NCBI GenBank assembly: GCA_036873135.1
Contig: JAPTYO010000027.1
Span: forward strand, 1,879,195-1,943,194
Origin: Clarkia xantiana subsp. parviflora
Lineage: Eukaryota; Streptophyta; Magnoliopsida; Myrtales; Onagraceae
Direction of reading: 5' to 3'
DNA length: 64,000 nucleotides
A program made the translations under genes and the position numbers. The notes under the pieces are model-generated. The model saw only the letters and a list, made by a program, of their open reading frames with translations. It was not told where the DNA came from and did not search any database. This document shows, piece by piece, positions 1-11,888 of this stretch; position 1 is the stretch's first letter; each line of letters opens with the position of its first letter.

Positions 1-511
1 ATTAACAGAGTTTTTTAATAAGCCCAGTTGTTTATTTAATAGGCCCGGTCATCATTGAATATGACCTATTACAGATCAAGAGGTGAGAGAATAACATATG
101 TTTTTTGGGCGTGACACTTCAGCACGTTATTAGACACACACATGCGTTTCACACATGGTTAAGAGTGCCACATCACCTAAATTTTCAAATATTGTCGCAT
201 TTATGATTTTTTTTTATGTATCTTCCCAATTTCTTTAATTTGAAGCTGGTTTTAATCACCCGTTAAAGACGCTCTATTTAAAGCTTATTTATTAGTTGTT
301 ACCTTTCCCATTTCTCCGATTCAAATCTTATTTTAATCAACTGTTAAAAATGCGCTCCATTTAAATTTTATTTTATTAGTTGTTATAAAACGCTTTGTTT
401 AAAGCTGATTTTATTAGCTGTAAAAATATGCTCCAAAATCTCAGCCTCAAATTTAATACTAAGGTCGACTCCACCTATAAAAATGTAGTCTCCAATTCTA
501 CTATCTCCAAA
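1..511. other. AT-rich flank outside the nest
   Basis: I see no gene here. The stretch is AT-rich and holds loosely repeated phrases (variants of ttattagttgtta and cgctccatttaaa at about 240-440). It ends at tagct (512-516), the left target duplication of element X. The pre-insertion sequence would continue at 20867. Confidence 0.5.
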
Positions 512-516
512 TAGCT

Positions 517-547
517 TGATGGGTATACGTCCGATTCGGGTTCGTCT
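517..547 (+). repeat. 5' LTR fragment of element X
   Basis: These 31 bases begin TGATGGGTATACGTCCG, match 20241-20271, and directly follow the TSD tagct. They stop exactly where the copia LTR begins (TGTTGG at 548). Confidence 0.75.
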
Positions 548-1099
548 TGTTGGATTACGGGGACGTAATGCTACGGAATGTTAAACGTGTACTAGTAAGT
601 AATCTAATTACGCAGCGGAATAATGTACACATACATTTTAGCTTTCCTGCCCAAGAACGTTGTGGAGGGAGTTCTGATCCTCCGGTCGGAACCACGTACA
701 AGTTCTTCGTGAGAAGAAGTCCTACGCGGTGTAAGCTCCACAACAAAGCCTCTGATCGATTCTTCAACGGGGACAGAACCTCGGACTAAGATGTGCACCG
801 AAAATATCAACTAAGGGCGAGAGGGTTTCTCTCAAGTTTCTCAATGGAGGTACTTTATTATGAATGAGTGAATAAACCCCTTAGGTGAGTCCCCTATATA
901 TAGGATTGGTGGAGTGGACAAAAGTCCACTCCAACCAATGTGGTATAGGGGTCCGGCCAAACCATGCTATTCAAAGGGGGGGGCCCAATTTTGGGCCTCC
1001 CATGTCAATTAGGATTAGGGTTTGGCCCAATTACCCTAATGTGACAATTACCTAATTAACTTAGGAAATTTCCTTAGCATTAACGGGCTACCAATTACA
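548..1099 (-). repeat. 3' LTR of the copia element
   Basis: 552 bp, TGTTGG...ATTACA on the plus strand. It aligns along its length with 19616-20161. The polypurine-like sequence gagtgggagctggcgc (minus strand) directly follows at 1100-1115, which fixes the LTR boundary. Confidence 0.85.
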
Positions 1100-2237
1100 G
1101 CGCCAGCTCCCACTCGGCGGAATGGGAGGGTGCCTGTTAATATATAGTTATCCAATAGCATCAACATCTCAGTCTTCAGTCTTTGTCTCCGTCTCCGAAT
1201 AGTTCATACGAGGTTTGCCGTGCGACCGGCGGATACGACGGGCATCGTGCTACTCATCTGTTAGGAGTATTGTAGCGCCCACAGAACGTTGATTCCCTTT
1301 CGAAAAATCAATCCTGTCAAAATAAAATATGTACCGCACTGTATCCTTGGTCAGCTGATAATTCTACAATTGCCAAGTTTTCCACATAGGAATACTTCTC
1401 CAGGGCATCTGTTACAAGTGTTCACAACCTTCAACTAATATGTGGTTGGCGGCCACCTAGTGAACACAAGAGCCGGTGAATTATAGGTGAACTTGACCAT
1501 CCCCATCGCTTATACCCTTAGTCTAACTCAACCGGTTTCCAAGATGTAGTTACTTGGCCGTTTTCTTTAGCTCTACGCTCGTACGCCGGGAAGCGAACAT
1601 TGAGCTAGACCTTAGGTATAATTTCTGAGTCCGTGAGGATACTTTGGATGCCTCTTCATAAGACATCCGGGATCAATCCCATGCTCAAGGTGAAGAAGTA
1701 TGCGCCCTTTGAATCACTAGGATTCTAGCTAGCACAACCGAGCATGACCCCGTGGTCGAACATGGCACGCGCAGTATGAAGCACGCGTCGATAGCACACC
1801 TGGACTAGCCAGGATTGGGATATGTCAATCATGTTATCGCAGAATCTTTCATCTGGCCCTGAATGTGATTTTAATGATGGACTGGGTCCAACACGACGAT
1901 TTACAAAACGAAGATTAAGTCATGCATTAAGCGTGACAAGGTTATCGTCTCGTTTAACCAGGTTTATCCCCCTGGTTCTTAGCCAATCTTGTTGTGGTAG
2001 AGGTTCCCCTCTCCTTACAAGATGACCGTGCCTGTGTGACGAGGCATGGTTCACATTCGACATAATTTTGGTTGAAGAGTTTTACCTCTTCCTACGACTT
2101 AGTTTATAGACCGTAAAATCCGATGTTATATTTCATTATGACGTCGATAGATCATATACTCAGTTTGCAATTCTTTATTCAATCTAAATTATATTATTTC
2201 AAATGTCAAAATGTTATCGCTTATACAAGTCACTCAC
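1100..2237 (-). other. 3' untranslated part of the copia element
   Basis: This stretch lies between the RNase H reading frame and the 3' LTR. Apart from the polypurine tract at its left edge I see no conserved coding sequence. At about 1.1 kb it is long for a copia 3' UTR and may contain further decayed sequence. Confidence 0.5.
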
Positions 2238-2894
2238 TTAAGCCCTACGTAATCCAAGCAGTTTTACGTGCTTTTCGAAGATCTCTCTACGTAATGGCTT
2301 AGTTAATGGATCTGCAACCATTTTATCTGTGGACAAGTATTCTAAAGCGATTATGTTGTCTTCCAGAACATATTTAGCATAATTGTATTTCACATGAATG
2401 TGTTTGGTCATACTATGGTACTTTGGATTCTTAACTGCTGCAATGGCTACCTGACTGTCGGAGTATACCTTTACAGGATTACTCTCTTTGTCAGTGCCAA
2501 TCAATGCAGTAAGAAGCTTTTTCAGCCAGACTGCTTCTTGTGCGTTTTTGGAAAGGGCAATGAATTCTGATTCCATAGTGGAAAGCGCGACACACGATTG
2601 CTTCTTGCTTATCCATGATATGGTAGCATTAGCAAGAAGGAAAACTCCTCCTGTGGTGGACTTGCGATCATCTGGATCGCCACCGTGGTCGGCATCACTA
2701 TAACTGGTCAATTCTATCTGCCTGCCCTTATAGCACAGAACATAGTCGGAAGTACCTTTCAGATATCTTATAATTCGTTTTACGGCCTTTAGATGTTGAT
2801 AACTAGGATCTGATTGGAATCTTGCTACTAGGCCCACAGCGTAACAGATATTTGGCCGAGTACATAGCATGGCGTACATGAGACTCCCTACCAT
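2238..2894 (-). pseudogene. Copia RNase H and end of the RT region
   Basis: An open stretch of 218 codons. It starts in the C-terminal part of the RT (MVGSLMYAMLCTRPNICYAV) and continues through the copia RNase H: SYSDADHGGDPDDRKSTTG, the SWISKKQ block, STMESEFIALS, VYSDSQVAIAAV, and the DPLTKPL end motif. In the intact family this domain degrades RNA in the RNA-DNA hybrid during cDNA synthesis. The acidic residues expected for catalysis (D of SDAD, E of MESE, D of YSDS) are present. It is the best-kept part of the element. It is out of frame with the RT piece upstream (3098-3597), so no complete polyprotein can be made. Confidence 0.9.
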
Positions 2895-3097
2895 GCTTAG
2901 GTACTCTGCCCTCTTTATCTGTTCACGCTTCTATTGGTTTTTCGGTCCATCACGCTTTGACAGCGCGTACCCGAACACAGTCGCCGTATCCACGGGTTTA
3001 GCATCGAGCATTCTGAATCTTTTCAACAGTTTGTTGATATAATATTCTTGACACAGACATAATGTCCGGGCGGCACGATCTCGGGCAATCTTAATGC

Positions 3098-3597
3098 TTA
3101 AGATGTACGTGGCCTCTCCATGTCCTTCATCTCAAATGCTGATGCTAACCAAGACTTTGATTTGTTCGTGAAACTCACGTCGTTCGCAGCAATGAGTATG
3201 TCATCTACGTATAGTGTTATGATGACATACTTAGACCCAGAGGTCTTAGTGTATACGCAAGGATCCTCGTGAAGATTCACAAATCCGTTTCCGACATTTC
3301 CTCGTGGAATCTGCGATACCATTGCCGAGACGACTGTTTAAGACTGTAAATAGACCTCTGGAGTTTGAAAACTTTACGTTCTTTGCCAGGAGTAATAAAA
3401 CCCTCTACCTGCTCCATGTAGATCTCTTCCTTCAAGTTTCCATGGAGGAATGCGGTCTTAACATCCATTTGGTGCAGCTCTAGATCGAGACATGCAACTA
3501 GGGACAGGATGGCCCTTACTGTGGTGTAACGCACAGTTGGTGAGTATGTTTCATCAAAGTCCACTCCATGAATTTGGGTACATTCTTTCGCAATCAT
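3098..3597 (-). pseudogene. Copia reverse transcriptase fragments
   Basis: Two overlapping frames cover the copia RT. The first (3277-3597) has FDETYSPTVRYTTVRAIL, LELHQMDVKTAFLHGNL, EEIYMEQVEGF and SIYSLKQSSRQWYRRFHE, the standard fingers-palm blocks. A frameshift then moves the reading to 3098-3322, which has the catalytic LYVDDILIAAND (YxDD). A further break separates this from the RNase H frame. The order on the minus strand is correct for RT-RNase H. Frameshifts and missing start context make it a pseudogene. Confidence 0.9.
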
Positions 3598-5642
3598 TTG
3601 AGTTTTGAAGCACTCATCTTTCCATCAGTAGTGAATTCTAAATTTTCACTTTCTAGTTCTGCGATTAGCAAATCAATCAACTAAGAACCATAACCGAATT
3701 TGTTCATATTTAGGCATTTTTCATCCTCCATTCCCTCGTTTTGAGGTCATTCCCTTGCTTTGCTGAATCGTCACTGATTCGAGAACGAATTTTAAGATGC
3801 TTAACACATCTTATTCGATGGGACACTTCTCGAGAGAACTCCGTTGCCTTTGAGTATGTCTAGGCTCGTTAATCCCATCTATAGTCTGATTGTAACTCCC
3901 ACTCAGAATAATGCTTATTATCGAAGCATCACTCCCACTGGGAAGAATGGTAGTGCTTGAACTTTGATTAACAACTTTTCAGGATGACCTTTTGGTCTCG
4001 GAATTTTATCTCCGAGATATATTCCTTGATCACTAGGATCTGGAACCAAGTTGGTCGTTTCCCTCCCACTAGGAATAAGGGATAGTTGTGTTAGTTCAGC
4101 ATTATGATTATCAGGTTCGACTTGATTCGCATTTGCATTTAGTGATGATTATATGTGAGGGGGAGTGAGCCCTCCCACTGGATTTATTATGAAGACGTCT
4201 CCATCATCATTTACCATATCAATCACTTATGATGTATCAATTCTCCCACTTGAAGTAAGTGGGACCTGATAATCTACGTTAACCATTCATTGATTCGATC
4301 AGTACTTTGTCTGTTCGTTCTGCAAAACATTGGAATTCTATCCTCAAATCTTTATAATATGTCATGTTTGACCACAATACCATCAATCTTAGCTAATTTT
4401 AAACTTGTATTCCATTAAGAGTAGACCGCACTCTTAATAAATACTAGTTTAATGCGCAATGTAATGTTGCTAATGATAAGGTTTACCCGTATCATCCTTT
4501 TAACTATGGTGATGTGTCAACCGATTTTAATGGAACATAGAGTTACATTAATGCGAATCAACTTAATTTCATCCGGAGGAGTAATTAATGTTGAACTTCA
4601 TCATTATGTAACTTTCAACTATGTTGCTTGAAGTATTTGATAAAATGATTGCTTTAGCCAAACTTTTCGTTCAAGGCTTATAGTGGGAGAGTCGTTTTAC
4701 TGACTTCTTCCTTTCGTTTGTTTAACTCACCTAGAGACTTATTCACCTCAAGGGCTATGCATTTAAGCGTTTTCTTTAATGCCATAGTTGATGTTCTTAC
4801 TAGATTGTAGTAGTATTGAAGCATACTAATAATCTTAGTAGTTATCAATGAGTTATATTTAAATGATTACAAACGAAAATTTAGCATTCATTAAAATACT
4901 TCGGTATTCAATTCGGACTTTAAAACGATGTGTCCCGTCTCTCGAGGTGACATGCGCCACGCGCATACCAGGTTTAAACCATGGTTACGAAATCGTTTTA
5001 GTCTTTGAATTTTAAAATCGGTTTCATCATGCATATTATTTCGGGAGCTTTATTATTTTAATGGAGTACTTAACAAATAAGGATGTAATTTTCTGGTCGG
5101 TCTCTTTTGGAACTATGCAATCGATGGATGATTGATTAGGTGAGTGAATGTTCTCTGATTCAACCGTTTCATTGGAAGAATCTCAAATTAGTTGTTCGTT
5201 TCGGATCAAACTTGTTTAACTGGCCCGATTAATTTCGATAAGTAGACCATATCATGGAGTCAATGGTTACTACTTTATTCAATAATTCCGAATCATAATT
5301 AACTAATATCAAACATTTATTGATAGTAAGAGAATTTATAGACATTGGTACGGTAATGAGATACAGAATAAAGCTTTTAGAGGTAAAGGAAAATAAAGTT
5401 GAAAAGGAAAACTCCAGCCATCTTCACCAAGCATCCCTGAAAGGAATTCACAAGTGAATCATATCAGTAGACTTAGTGATATAAAACGTTTAACAGTTTC
5501 ATATATGTGAAAACGAGGCGTACCTTTTATGGTACCAAATCAGTAGTATTTGTCATACTACAGATCTCGTTTGAGGACCAAGTTGATCCTGTTTCCTCTG
5601 CTATACCCTTTGTCCTCTTGCGATAGTGCACCGGGGAATATG
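3598..5642 (-). other. Decayed copia interior (integrase and linker region expected)
   Basis: By position this should hold integrase and the linker to RT on the minus strand. I can read only short open pieces with many stops and no secure integrase motif. Short phrases such as actcccact recur (near 3898, 3931, 4065, 4174), which suggests small internal duplications. Confidence 0.4.
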
Positions 5643-6174
5643 TCAGTCTCTTTTGATTTTTTCCGTGAATAAGTACATAGAGTACTTAATTGCCGTTATT
5701 AGGTATTCTAGTCCAAATTCATCATCAAACCATGACATAGGATATCCCTGTGCGATATTGATTATATTTATCCAATTGGACCATTCGATCCTTTGGTTAG
5801 ACCCAGGTTTTACGCTGGTGTCGTTTGAAAGTAAGTCATCATACTCCATTATTACCTATCTTGCTTCGGCTGCCTTTCCACTTCCAAAAAGGAGTTTAAG
5901 GGCAGCCCAAAGCTGAGCAGCTGAATAATTGAGTGTGAAGTCCTCTGCAACCTCTTTATCCAAGGCTGCCAATATCACCTCGCATGCTTTCTTATCTGGG
6001 AATTAGGTTGCTATCCGGCTGTACCAACATCTCGTTTTTTATAGGCATGATACATATATGTGTGACACATGCTATAAAACGTTCTCTCACCATCTCACTC
6101 CATGCCTCGTAATCCATACCATCCAAATTGCATGGTTTATAAAAGCGTACCGACCCAGCCATCAAAACTAACAC
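5643..6174 (-). pseudogene. Probable copia gag remnant
   Basis: Minus-strand reading gives broken pieces. One (5992-6174) contains CNLDGMDYEAWSEMVRERF, like the start of plant copia gag (L-D-G-x-N/D-Y-x-x-W). The next reads through LAALDKEVAEDFTLNYS and LWAALKLLFGS, like the later gag helices. The position 5' of pol on the minus strand fits gag. Several stops and shifts make it non-coding. The identification rests on weak motif resemblance. Confidence 0.45.
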
Positions 6175-6907
6175 ATATGTAGTTAAGAAGACAAAAACAT
6201 TTTGACAGAATTGTAAACCTCGAATTATCTATTAAGATGGAATACGACAAATAGTGGTCCTTCAGTCACTAAACCAAACCGACCGTCAGTAAACCGAGGG
6301 AAGGGGGTGTCGTGAAAGAATTCACACTACCGCCGTCTTCAGTCTAATAGATCAGTCTTTTGAAAACGGTTATTATGTTGCAAATTACCGGAACGGGAAT
6401 TTTCAAACAAGTATACCCGATCTTGACTTTCCCAAGGCCCTTATAATTTTAAAAGAAATTATCCGATAATTTACGCATGCATAAAATCATATTATGCTAT
6501 AAAAATTGAACAAACCAAAACATGCTTACGCGTCATGCGTCTAATGTTCCTAGCATATATAATTCTACGTGAAGTAAATAATCACATGCTTTCTATTCTT
6601 AAACATCCTAGCATACGTGTCAAAACATGCAACATCCGCATAAATCATGTATAATTGGCGGCTGGAATTTTCAGTTTTAAAAATGTTTGAAAATATTAGG
6701 GGCTGTTTTGCAATTCATACTTACAATCAATTATGCGACATTTCTAGACATGGATTCTAGGCACTTTTAATCAGCATAACATGTCTATCCAATTGCGCAA
6801 TACATATATTTAAATCCCAGAGCTCAACGCTCGCAATTAATATCCAGCTAGCTTGACTCAGTCAAGACGACAGTTCTAATATATATGTAGCAGAAAGTAA
6901 ACAATTG
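6175..6907 (-). other. Copia leader or gag-upstream region, left of the nested element
   Basis: AT-rich with no reading frame of note. It continues at 18231 after the Tat insertion. Its right edge carries the target duplication caatc (6908-6912). Confidence 0.4.
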
Positions 6908-6912
6908 CAATC

Positions 6913-7609
6913 TGTTGGATCACGGTGGAACTCCGGTACGGATCTGGACGGCAATCCTAGCTCCTTTGCTCCACGCAATCCTGCAAGAGGGGATAGACCG
7001 GGCGGTGACCCAGAATCCCTCTCCGATGCTTAAATGAGTTTCTCGTATGACTGGCAAGCAACAATCTCAAAAGTATATCGAACTCAACGTAAGTGATCTG
7101 AGGTGACCTCCTGCCCTTTTATAGGCAAAGAGGTGCCTCAGGTACCTGGCGAACCGTTAGGGGTGGTTAGCCCGTATCCCGCTTATCTCGTACACGATCT
7201 CGCGTATCTTAGCCATGCCCCGCGTATCTCGGCCACGATCCGTGTATCTTAACCACGTTCCGTATATCTCGGCCACGCCCCGCATATCTTGGCTTTATCC
7301 TCTGGCAACGAGTCCCGACTCCCGTCGGGGACTCCAGAGTTATCTCGTTGTGTCATCGCTCGGGGCCCCTCGTCATCGTGACAGGGCCAATCATTCTCAG
7401 GGATTCATCATCGGGGCCTACTTAAAGGCTTCTCGTCGGGAGCTTCTAGCTCCACTGTCGGGACCGACTCTGTCGGGACCCTGCTTCGTCGGGACTCCCT
7501 TCATCGGGACCCTTCTCCTAGGTCATCTTGACCCTTACTTTGGGCCTGGTGGGCCTGTTTGCCGTTTCCTCGCCGTTAAAGGGCCTGACGGCTATAGTCG
7601 AACCCATCA
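6913..7609 (-). repeat. 3' LTR of the Tat element
   Basis: 697 bp. Differences from 17529-18225 that I can see are single bases, for example acctcc/aactcc, tcatcgctc/tcaccgctc and actttggg/actctggg. TATAAAA on the minus strand lies at 7117-7123. Confidence 0.95.
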
Positions 7610-7622
7610 TTTGCCCCCAAGA
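7610..7622 (-). other. Polypurine tract of the Tat element
   Basis: The minus strand reads CTTGGGGGCAAA directly before the 3' LTR start TGATGG. This is the expected primer site for plus-strand cDNA synthesis. Element X has the same style of tract. Confidence 0.85.
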
Positions 7623-8157
7623 CATGAGGGACTTTTAGTTCGTCGTGTCTTCCAACTCTCGATTTTCCAAGGCTAGAGTCGGGGATCTGTTCCTTGGTTC
7701 AATTACTTAATCTTCTCTTCCACGTTTCCTCAGGGTTTTGTAGATAACTGCTATATCCCAAGGGTCTCTTCGGTTTTCTTAGTGCATTAAATGCAGCAGA
7801 TAATGGAGTGACGTTTTCGACCCACGTGCCTGATTTTTCGCGCCTGTCCTTTTCTGAAAAGTGCTTTTCAGGCCGTTTCATCATTACGCCCGTTGTCCTT
7901 TTGCACGTTTCATCTCGACGGTCCAGATTAAGACTCTTCGACTTCGACGATTCGGATCGAAGTTTCCTTTTAACTGTCTTCTTCGACTATAAAACCCTAG
8001 CCACGGTCACAATTTAACTTTTACCGTCTTCGAATTCTCAAAAGCTCTCTGCAATTCCTCTGCAATTCCAAGCTCTGTGCTTTTGAAAATCCTTGGAGTC
8101 TTCTCCGATCGTCTTTCCGGCGACATCTCGTTCATCTCCTTCAACCTCTACTCCACC

Positions 8158-10877
8158 ATGTCTGGTAAGGAAACACTTCTTCGTTGTTTGTTTGTCCCTT
8201 TCTTTTTAATTTTTTCCAGAATCCCACTGTATTTTCTTGCCCTGGTTGCTTTTCAGACAGCGGTTCCAGCTCCGAGGGGAGAAAACCCTTTAAATTTGAC
8301 TATGCTCCAAATGAAATTTCCACCACTGCTTATGATGCAGCTCTCCGAGAGGGTTGCATCACCATCACCTGGGAACCTCACTTCCCGTATGCTTGACATC
8401 GTCCCTCGAGTGACCCTGAGGTTACTCGTCCCCAGAAAGGGGAGGTATTTGTCTCTACGGGACAAATATCAGCGGGGATCAGGTTCCCCTTTTGTGGTAA
8501 CCTGGTCGAGCTGTGCCATTACTACCAAACACACCCCACTACCTTCTCTCCTCATGCTATCCTCATCTGGAACGCCTTTCAAGTCCTCTGTCTCCGACAG
8601 AAGTGGGTCTACAGCCTCCAACTCTTCAGGACCTTCTATGGGCTGAAATGCAACGAGGCGGGGGTTTGCGCCTTCTACCCTCGAATGCCCAAGTGGAGTA
8701 AGCAGCAGCTTGCCCGGCACGGTTGGACCAGTGACACCTGGAAGGTGGTCAAGGGTCGGGGACTCTTGATCGATACAGGGTCTGACAACAGTAGCTGGAA
8801 GAGGAGCTACTTCTTCATCCAACATTCTTCTATCCCTTGGCCTCGGTGGGAGGTGGCAGCAGACCCTCCGCCTGCTTTCCACTCCTATGCTGATGAGGAC
8901 TTCGAGACTCTTCAATTGATCCAGCTTTATCGTTGGGGGGAGTCTTACACTCCCCTCAATGCTAACTCTCTGGTGGAGCGGGACCCGGTGCATACTGGGG
9001 TCCGACTCCTCAGTATTGTCTCTGGGGGGCAGCTCTTCGACGGCCCTTCTAGCATGGTCCCTTGGGTAAAATTTCTAACTTTTTCTTCGTTTATTGTTTG
9101 CAGCCAAGAAGGTGTCTGTGCTGACCGATTTCTTCCTTAAGCAGGGGGAGACCGATGCTGTCCGCCCCTCGCGGAAGAGGAAGTCTGCCAAGAAGGCTGC
9201 TGCTGCCAGGTCGGGGTCTCCTTCAACAGAGCAGCCCAAGCGGCCACGGGTGGATCTGGACCAACTCTTCGAGGTCCAGAATGCTGAAGAAGGTAAACAA
9301 CTCCGACTCGCTATTAAATCGTATAAAAGGATGGTTCCGTCGGACTTGATTTCCTCGACCAAGAAGGGCCGAATTGCTGATGTCAAAAAGATCCTTCGAG
9401 GCGAAACTCCCCGAGTTTTGAAGGCGGGCTATTATCACTACCGCGGGAAGGATCAACACGTCTCCCGACGTATCATTTGGTGTAAGAATCCCGATGAACT
9501 TCCTGACTACCTATCTGAAGCTCTTCATCCTCCAGGTGCAGGTCGTTCGGGAGCTTCCTCGGGTGCTGCAGCTTCTACAGATGCACCGCCTTCAGCGGGG
9601 GTGCCTTCCTCAGCTGGAGAGAAGGCACCATCTGGTGAACAGTTTCGCCAGGTGGAGACTTTGGACTCCTCCGAGGAGACCGGCGGGGTTGACCCCCCTC
9701 AACAGCGTCGGAAGGCGGGGCAATCCCCCTTGAAACCAACCCCTCAGGGGCCGCCTCCTTCGTCTTCTCCGCAGCAGCGGGAGCTCTCTCCTATCCATGA
9801 TTTTTCTCCCTCCCCCGTCCGGGCCGAGACGGAGATGTGCCCTTCTCTTCCCCGTCCCATCTCTCCCCTGGCTCTTGATGGGGACTTCTACAGGCCTTTC
9901 AACTCTTCACAGGCCGATGCCCCCTGGGCTCCGATCCAGACGCTCCAGGGAGTCCCGCTTACGCAAGGGGAACAGGACCAAGAACTGGCCCTGCATCTGC
10001 TGGCGGGTTCCATCCTGCCCTCTATGCGACATCCGATCCACCTCAATCAGACGCATATGCAGCGGGACGTCAGGGATATGGTTGTGCGCCGCATCGAGGT
10101 GAAACTTCACTTTTTCCTTGTTGATCAATAAATCGAGTCTTTTGTCCTTCTAACACTTTTTCCTTTTGATTGCAGGAGCTCGGGGATTACAACCGCCTCA
10201 TCGGGTACGTCATTGCCTATGATGAGGCCCGGGAGCGGGACCGAGGAGTCCGCGAGCAGCTTCAGGCGGATCTCAAGGCCTCCCAGTCTTCGCGAGGGAA
10301 GCTGGCCAAAGAGCTGGCTGCCCTTAATGAGAAGATTCGGGGCCTTCAACAGCAGATCGCGGACTTCGAGGGGCTCTTGAGGCAAGAGCGGCAAGAGTGG
10401 GGGGCTCTCGTGGATCGGCTGACCCAGGAGAAGAAGGCCGCTGAGGACCAGCTGGTCCTCGAGAAAAAGGCTCTGGAGGAGCTGATCGCGGGGTTCCCGT
10501 CACAGCTGGCCGAAGCGGAGGCCAAGGGTCGGGAGGACTATCGGAGGTCGGAGGGCTTCCAAGCTGATGCCCTGAAGTTCTTCGGCGCGGAGGTGGAGAA
10601 CACTCTCTTCAACGCCGTTGAGGAGCTCCACCTGGAGTACGGGGACGCCATCAACTTCGACAAGTCTCCTTCCCTTGCTCCTTTTGCGAAGAAGTACTTT
10701 GCTCTTTCCGAGGAGAGTGATGGGGGGAGTACCCCCGTAATTGTCGGGGACGCCTCTGAGCTTCCAAGTGCAGACACCCCGATAGTCGATCCTCCCGAAG
10801 TCAATCCTGTGGACCCCTCTGTTGCCATCTCCGCGGAACCAGCTGCTGCCGATGCTGCTGATAAGGACCAAGCTTGA
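8158..10877 (+). pseudogene. Antisense ORF (aORF) of the Tat element, spliced, one in-frame stop
   Basis: The gene is carried on the strand opposite to gag-pol. Exon 1 is ATGTCTG (8158-8164), then gtaagg...ttttcag, exon 2 8257-9065, exon 3 about 9109-10098, and exon 4 10176-10877 (TGA at 10875). Joining 10098 to 10176 keeps the frame (RRIE-ELGDYN). Exon 2 looks like the 'putative gypsy-type transposon' domain found in such plant proteins (ILIWNAFQVLCLRQKWVYSL; SSWKRSYFF). Exon 3 is Ser/Pro-rich with a basic patch (RKRKSAKKAAAA). Exon 4 starts with a long coiled coil (residues about 10-115 of that exon) and ends acidic. A TGA at 8394-8396 interrupts exon 2, and the frame is open on both sides of it; CGA to TGA by CpG decay would explain it. 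The exon 2-3 junction is uncertain: the strong acceptor at 9101-9103 is out of phase, while AG at 9107-9108 would be in phase. The biochemical role is unknown. Confidence 0.7.
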
Positions 10878-11326
10878 ATGCTTTTATCTTTTTAGAGTCC
10901 TTGTATCCTCTTCTCTTGCGTTGTTGTCGGGCCTTCGAGCCCTTTATCAATATTAGACTCCTTTAATTCCGATCTTTTGTTGCACTTCTCCGAGTGACTT
11001 TCTTCGATTCTTATACGCCCTCCCGACGAGTTAATAACTTGCACACTTGGGGCGACTTAACATCGAGTGCATCACTTAAGACGACTTAGTTCTTAGCTGC
11101 CGAAAACCTCGACACAAATTTTCGTACGTCCCTTCCGACGATTTAATAACTTGCACCACTTAAGGCGACTTAACATCGAGTGCATCACTTAAGACGACTT
11201 TCGGATACTTAGAATAAACCTAAGTGTTTGTCCACCACTTAAGACGGCTTTATCGGGTGCATCACTTAAGACGACTTTTGAATACTTAGAATAAATCTAA
11301 GTATTGTGCACCACTTAAGGCGACTT
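10878..11326. other. Spacer between aORF and pol with degenerate repeat units
   Basis: From about 11040 the spacer contains irregular copies of caccacttaaggcgacttt in phrases of 26 to about 100 bp, which lead into the regular array that follows. Similar units recur at 11815-11888, next to the end of pol. Confidence 0.7.
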
Positions 11327-11716
11327 TCATCGTGCACCACTGAAGGCGACTTTCGTCGTGCACCACTGAAGGCGACTTTCATCGTGCACCATTGAAGGCG
11401 ACTTTCGTCGTGCACCACTGAAGGCGACTTTCATCGTGCACCACTGAAGGCGACTTTGATCATGCACCACTGAAGGCGACTTTCGTCGTGCACCACTGAA
11501 GGCGACTTTCATCATGCACCACTGAAGGCGACTTTCATCGTGCACCACTGAAGGCGACTTTCGTCGTGCACCACTGAAGGCGACTTTCATCATGCACCAC
11601 TGAAGGCGACTTTCATCGTGCACCACTGAAGGCGACTTTCGTCGTACACCACTGAAGGCGACTTTCGTCGTGCACCACTGAAGGCGACTTTCGTCGTGCA
11701 CCACTGAAGGCGACTT
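11327..11716. repeat. 26-bp tandem repeat array, about 15 copies
   Basis: The core of the unit is caccactgaaggcgacttt followed by cRtcRtg. Copies vary mostly at two positions (cgtcgtg, catcgtg, catcatg). The array lies between the antisense gene and the end of pol, in the 3' non-gag-pol part of the Tat element, a place where Tat elements are known to grow tandem repeats that can seed satellites. The open frame of about 125 codons across it comes from the repeat and is not a gene. Confidence 0.95.
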
Positions 11717-11888
11717 TTACACTTAGCATAAATCTAAAGACAAATCTTATTTGGAAGCGACCTCTTTATTAATTGGCATAAGATAAGCTTACATCGAATT
11801 AAACGATAAACAGCATACACCACTTAAGGCGATTTTATCGGGCACCACTTAAGGCGACTTTATCGGGCACCACTTAAGGCGACTTTCT

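Noticed and set aside
5626..5916. Plus-strand frame of 96 codons
   Set aside because: It is the complement of the decayed copia gag on the minus strand and has no domain.
11327..11704. Open frame of about 125 codons across the 26-bp array
   Set aside because: It exists only because the repeat has no stop in that frame; the protein is the repeat itself with no start context.
11327..11716. Possible CRISPR array
   Set aside because: Units are contiguous without unique spacers, and the sequence is a plant nuclear retroelement.
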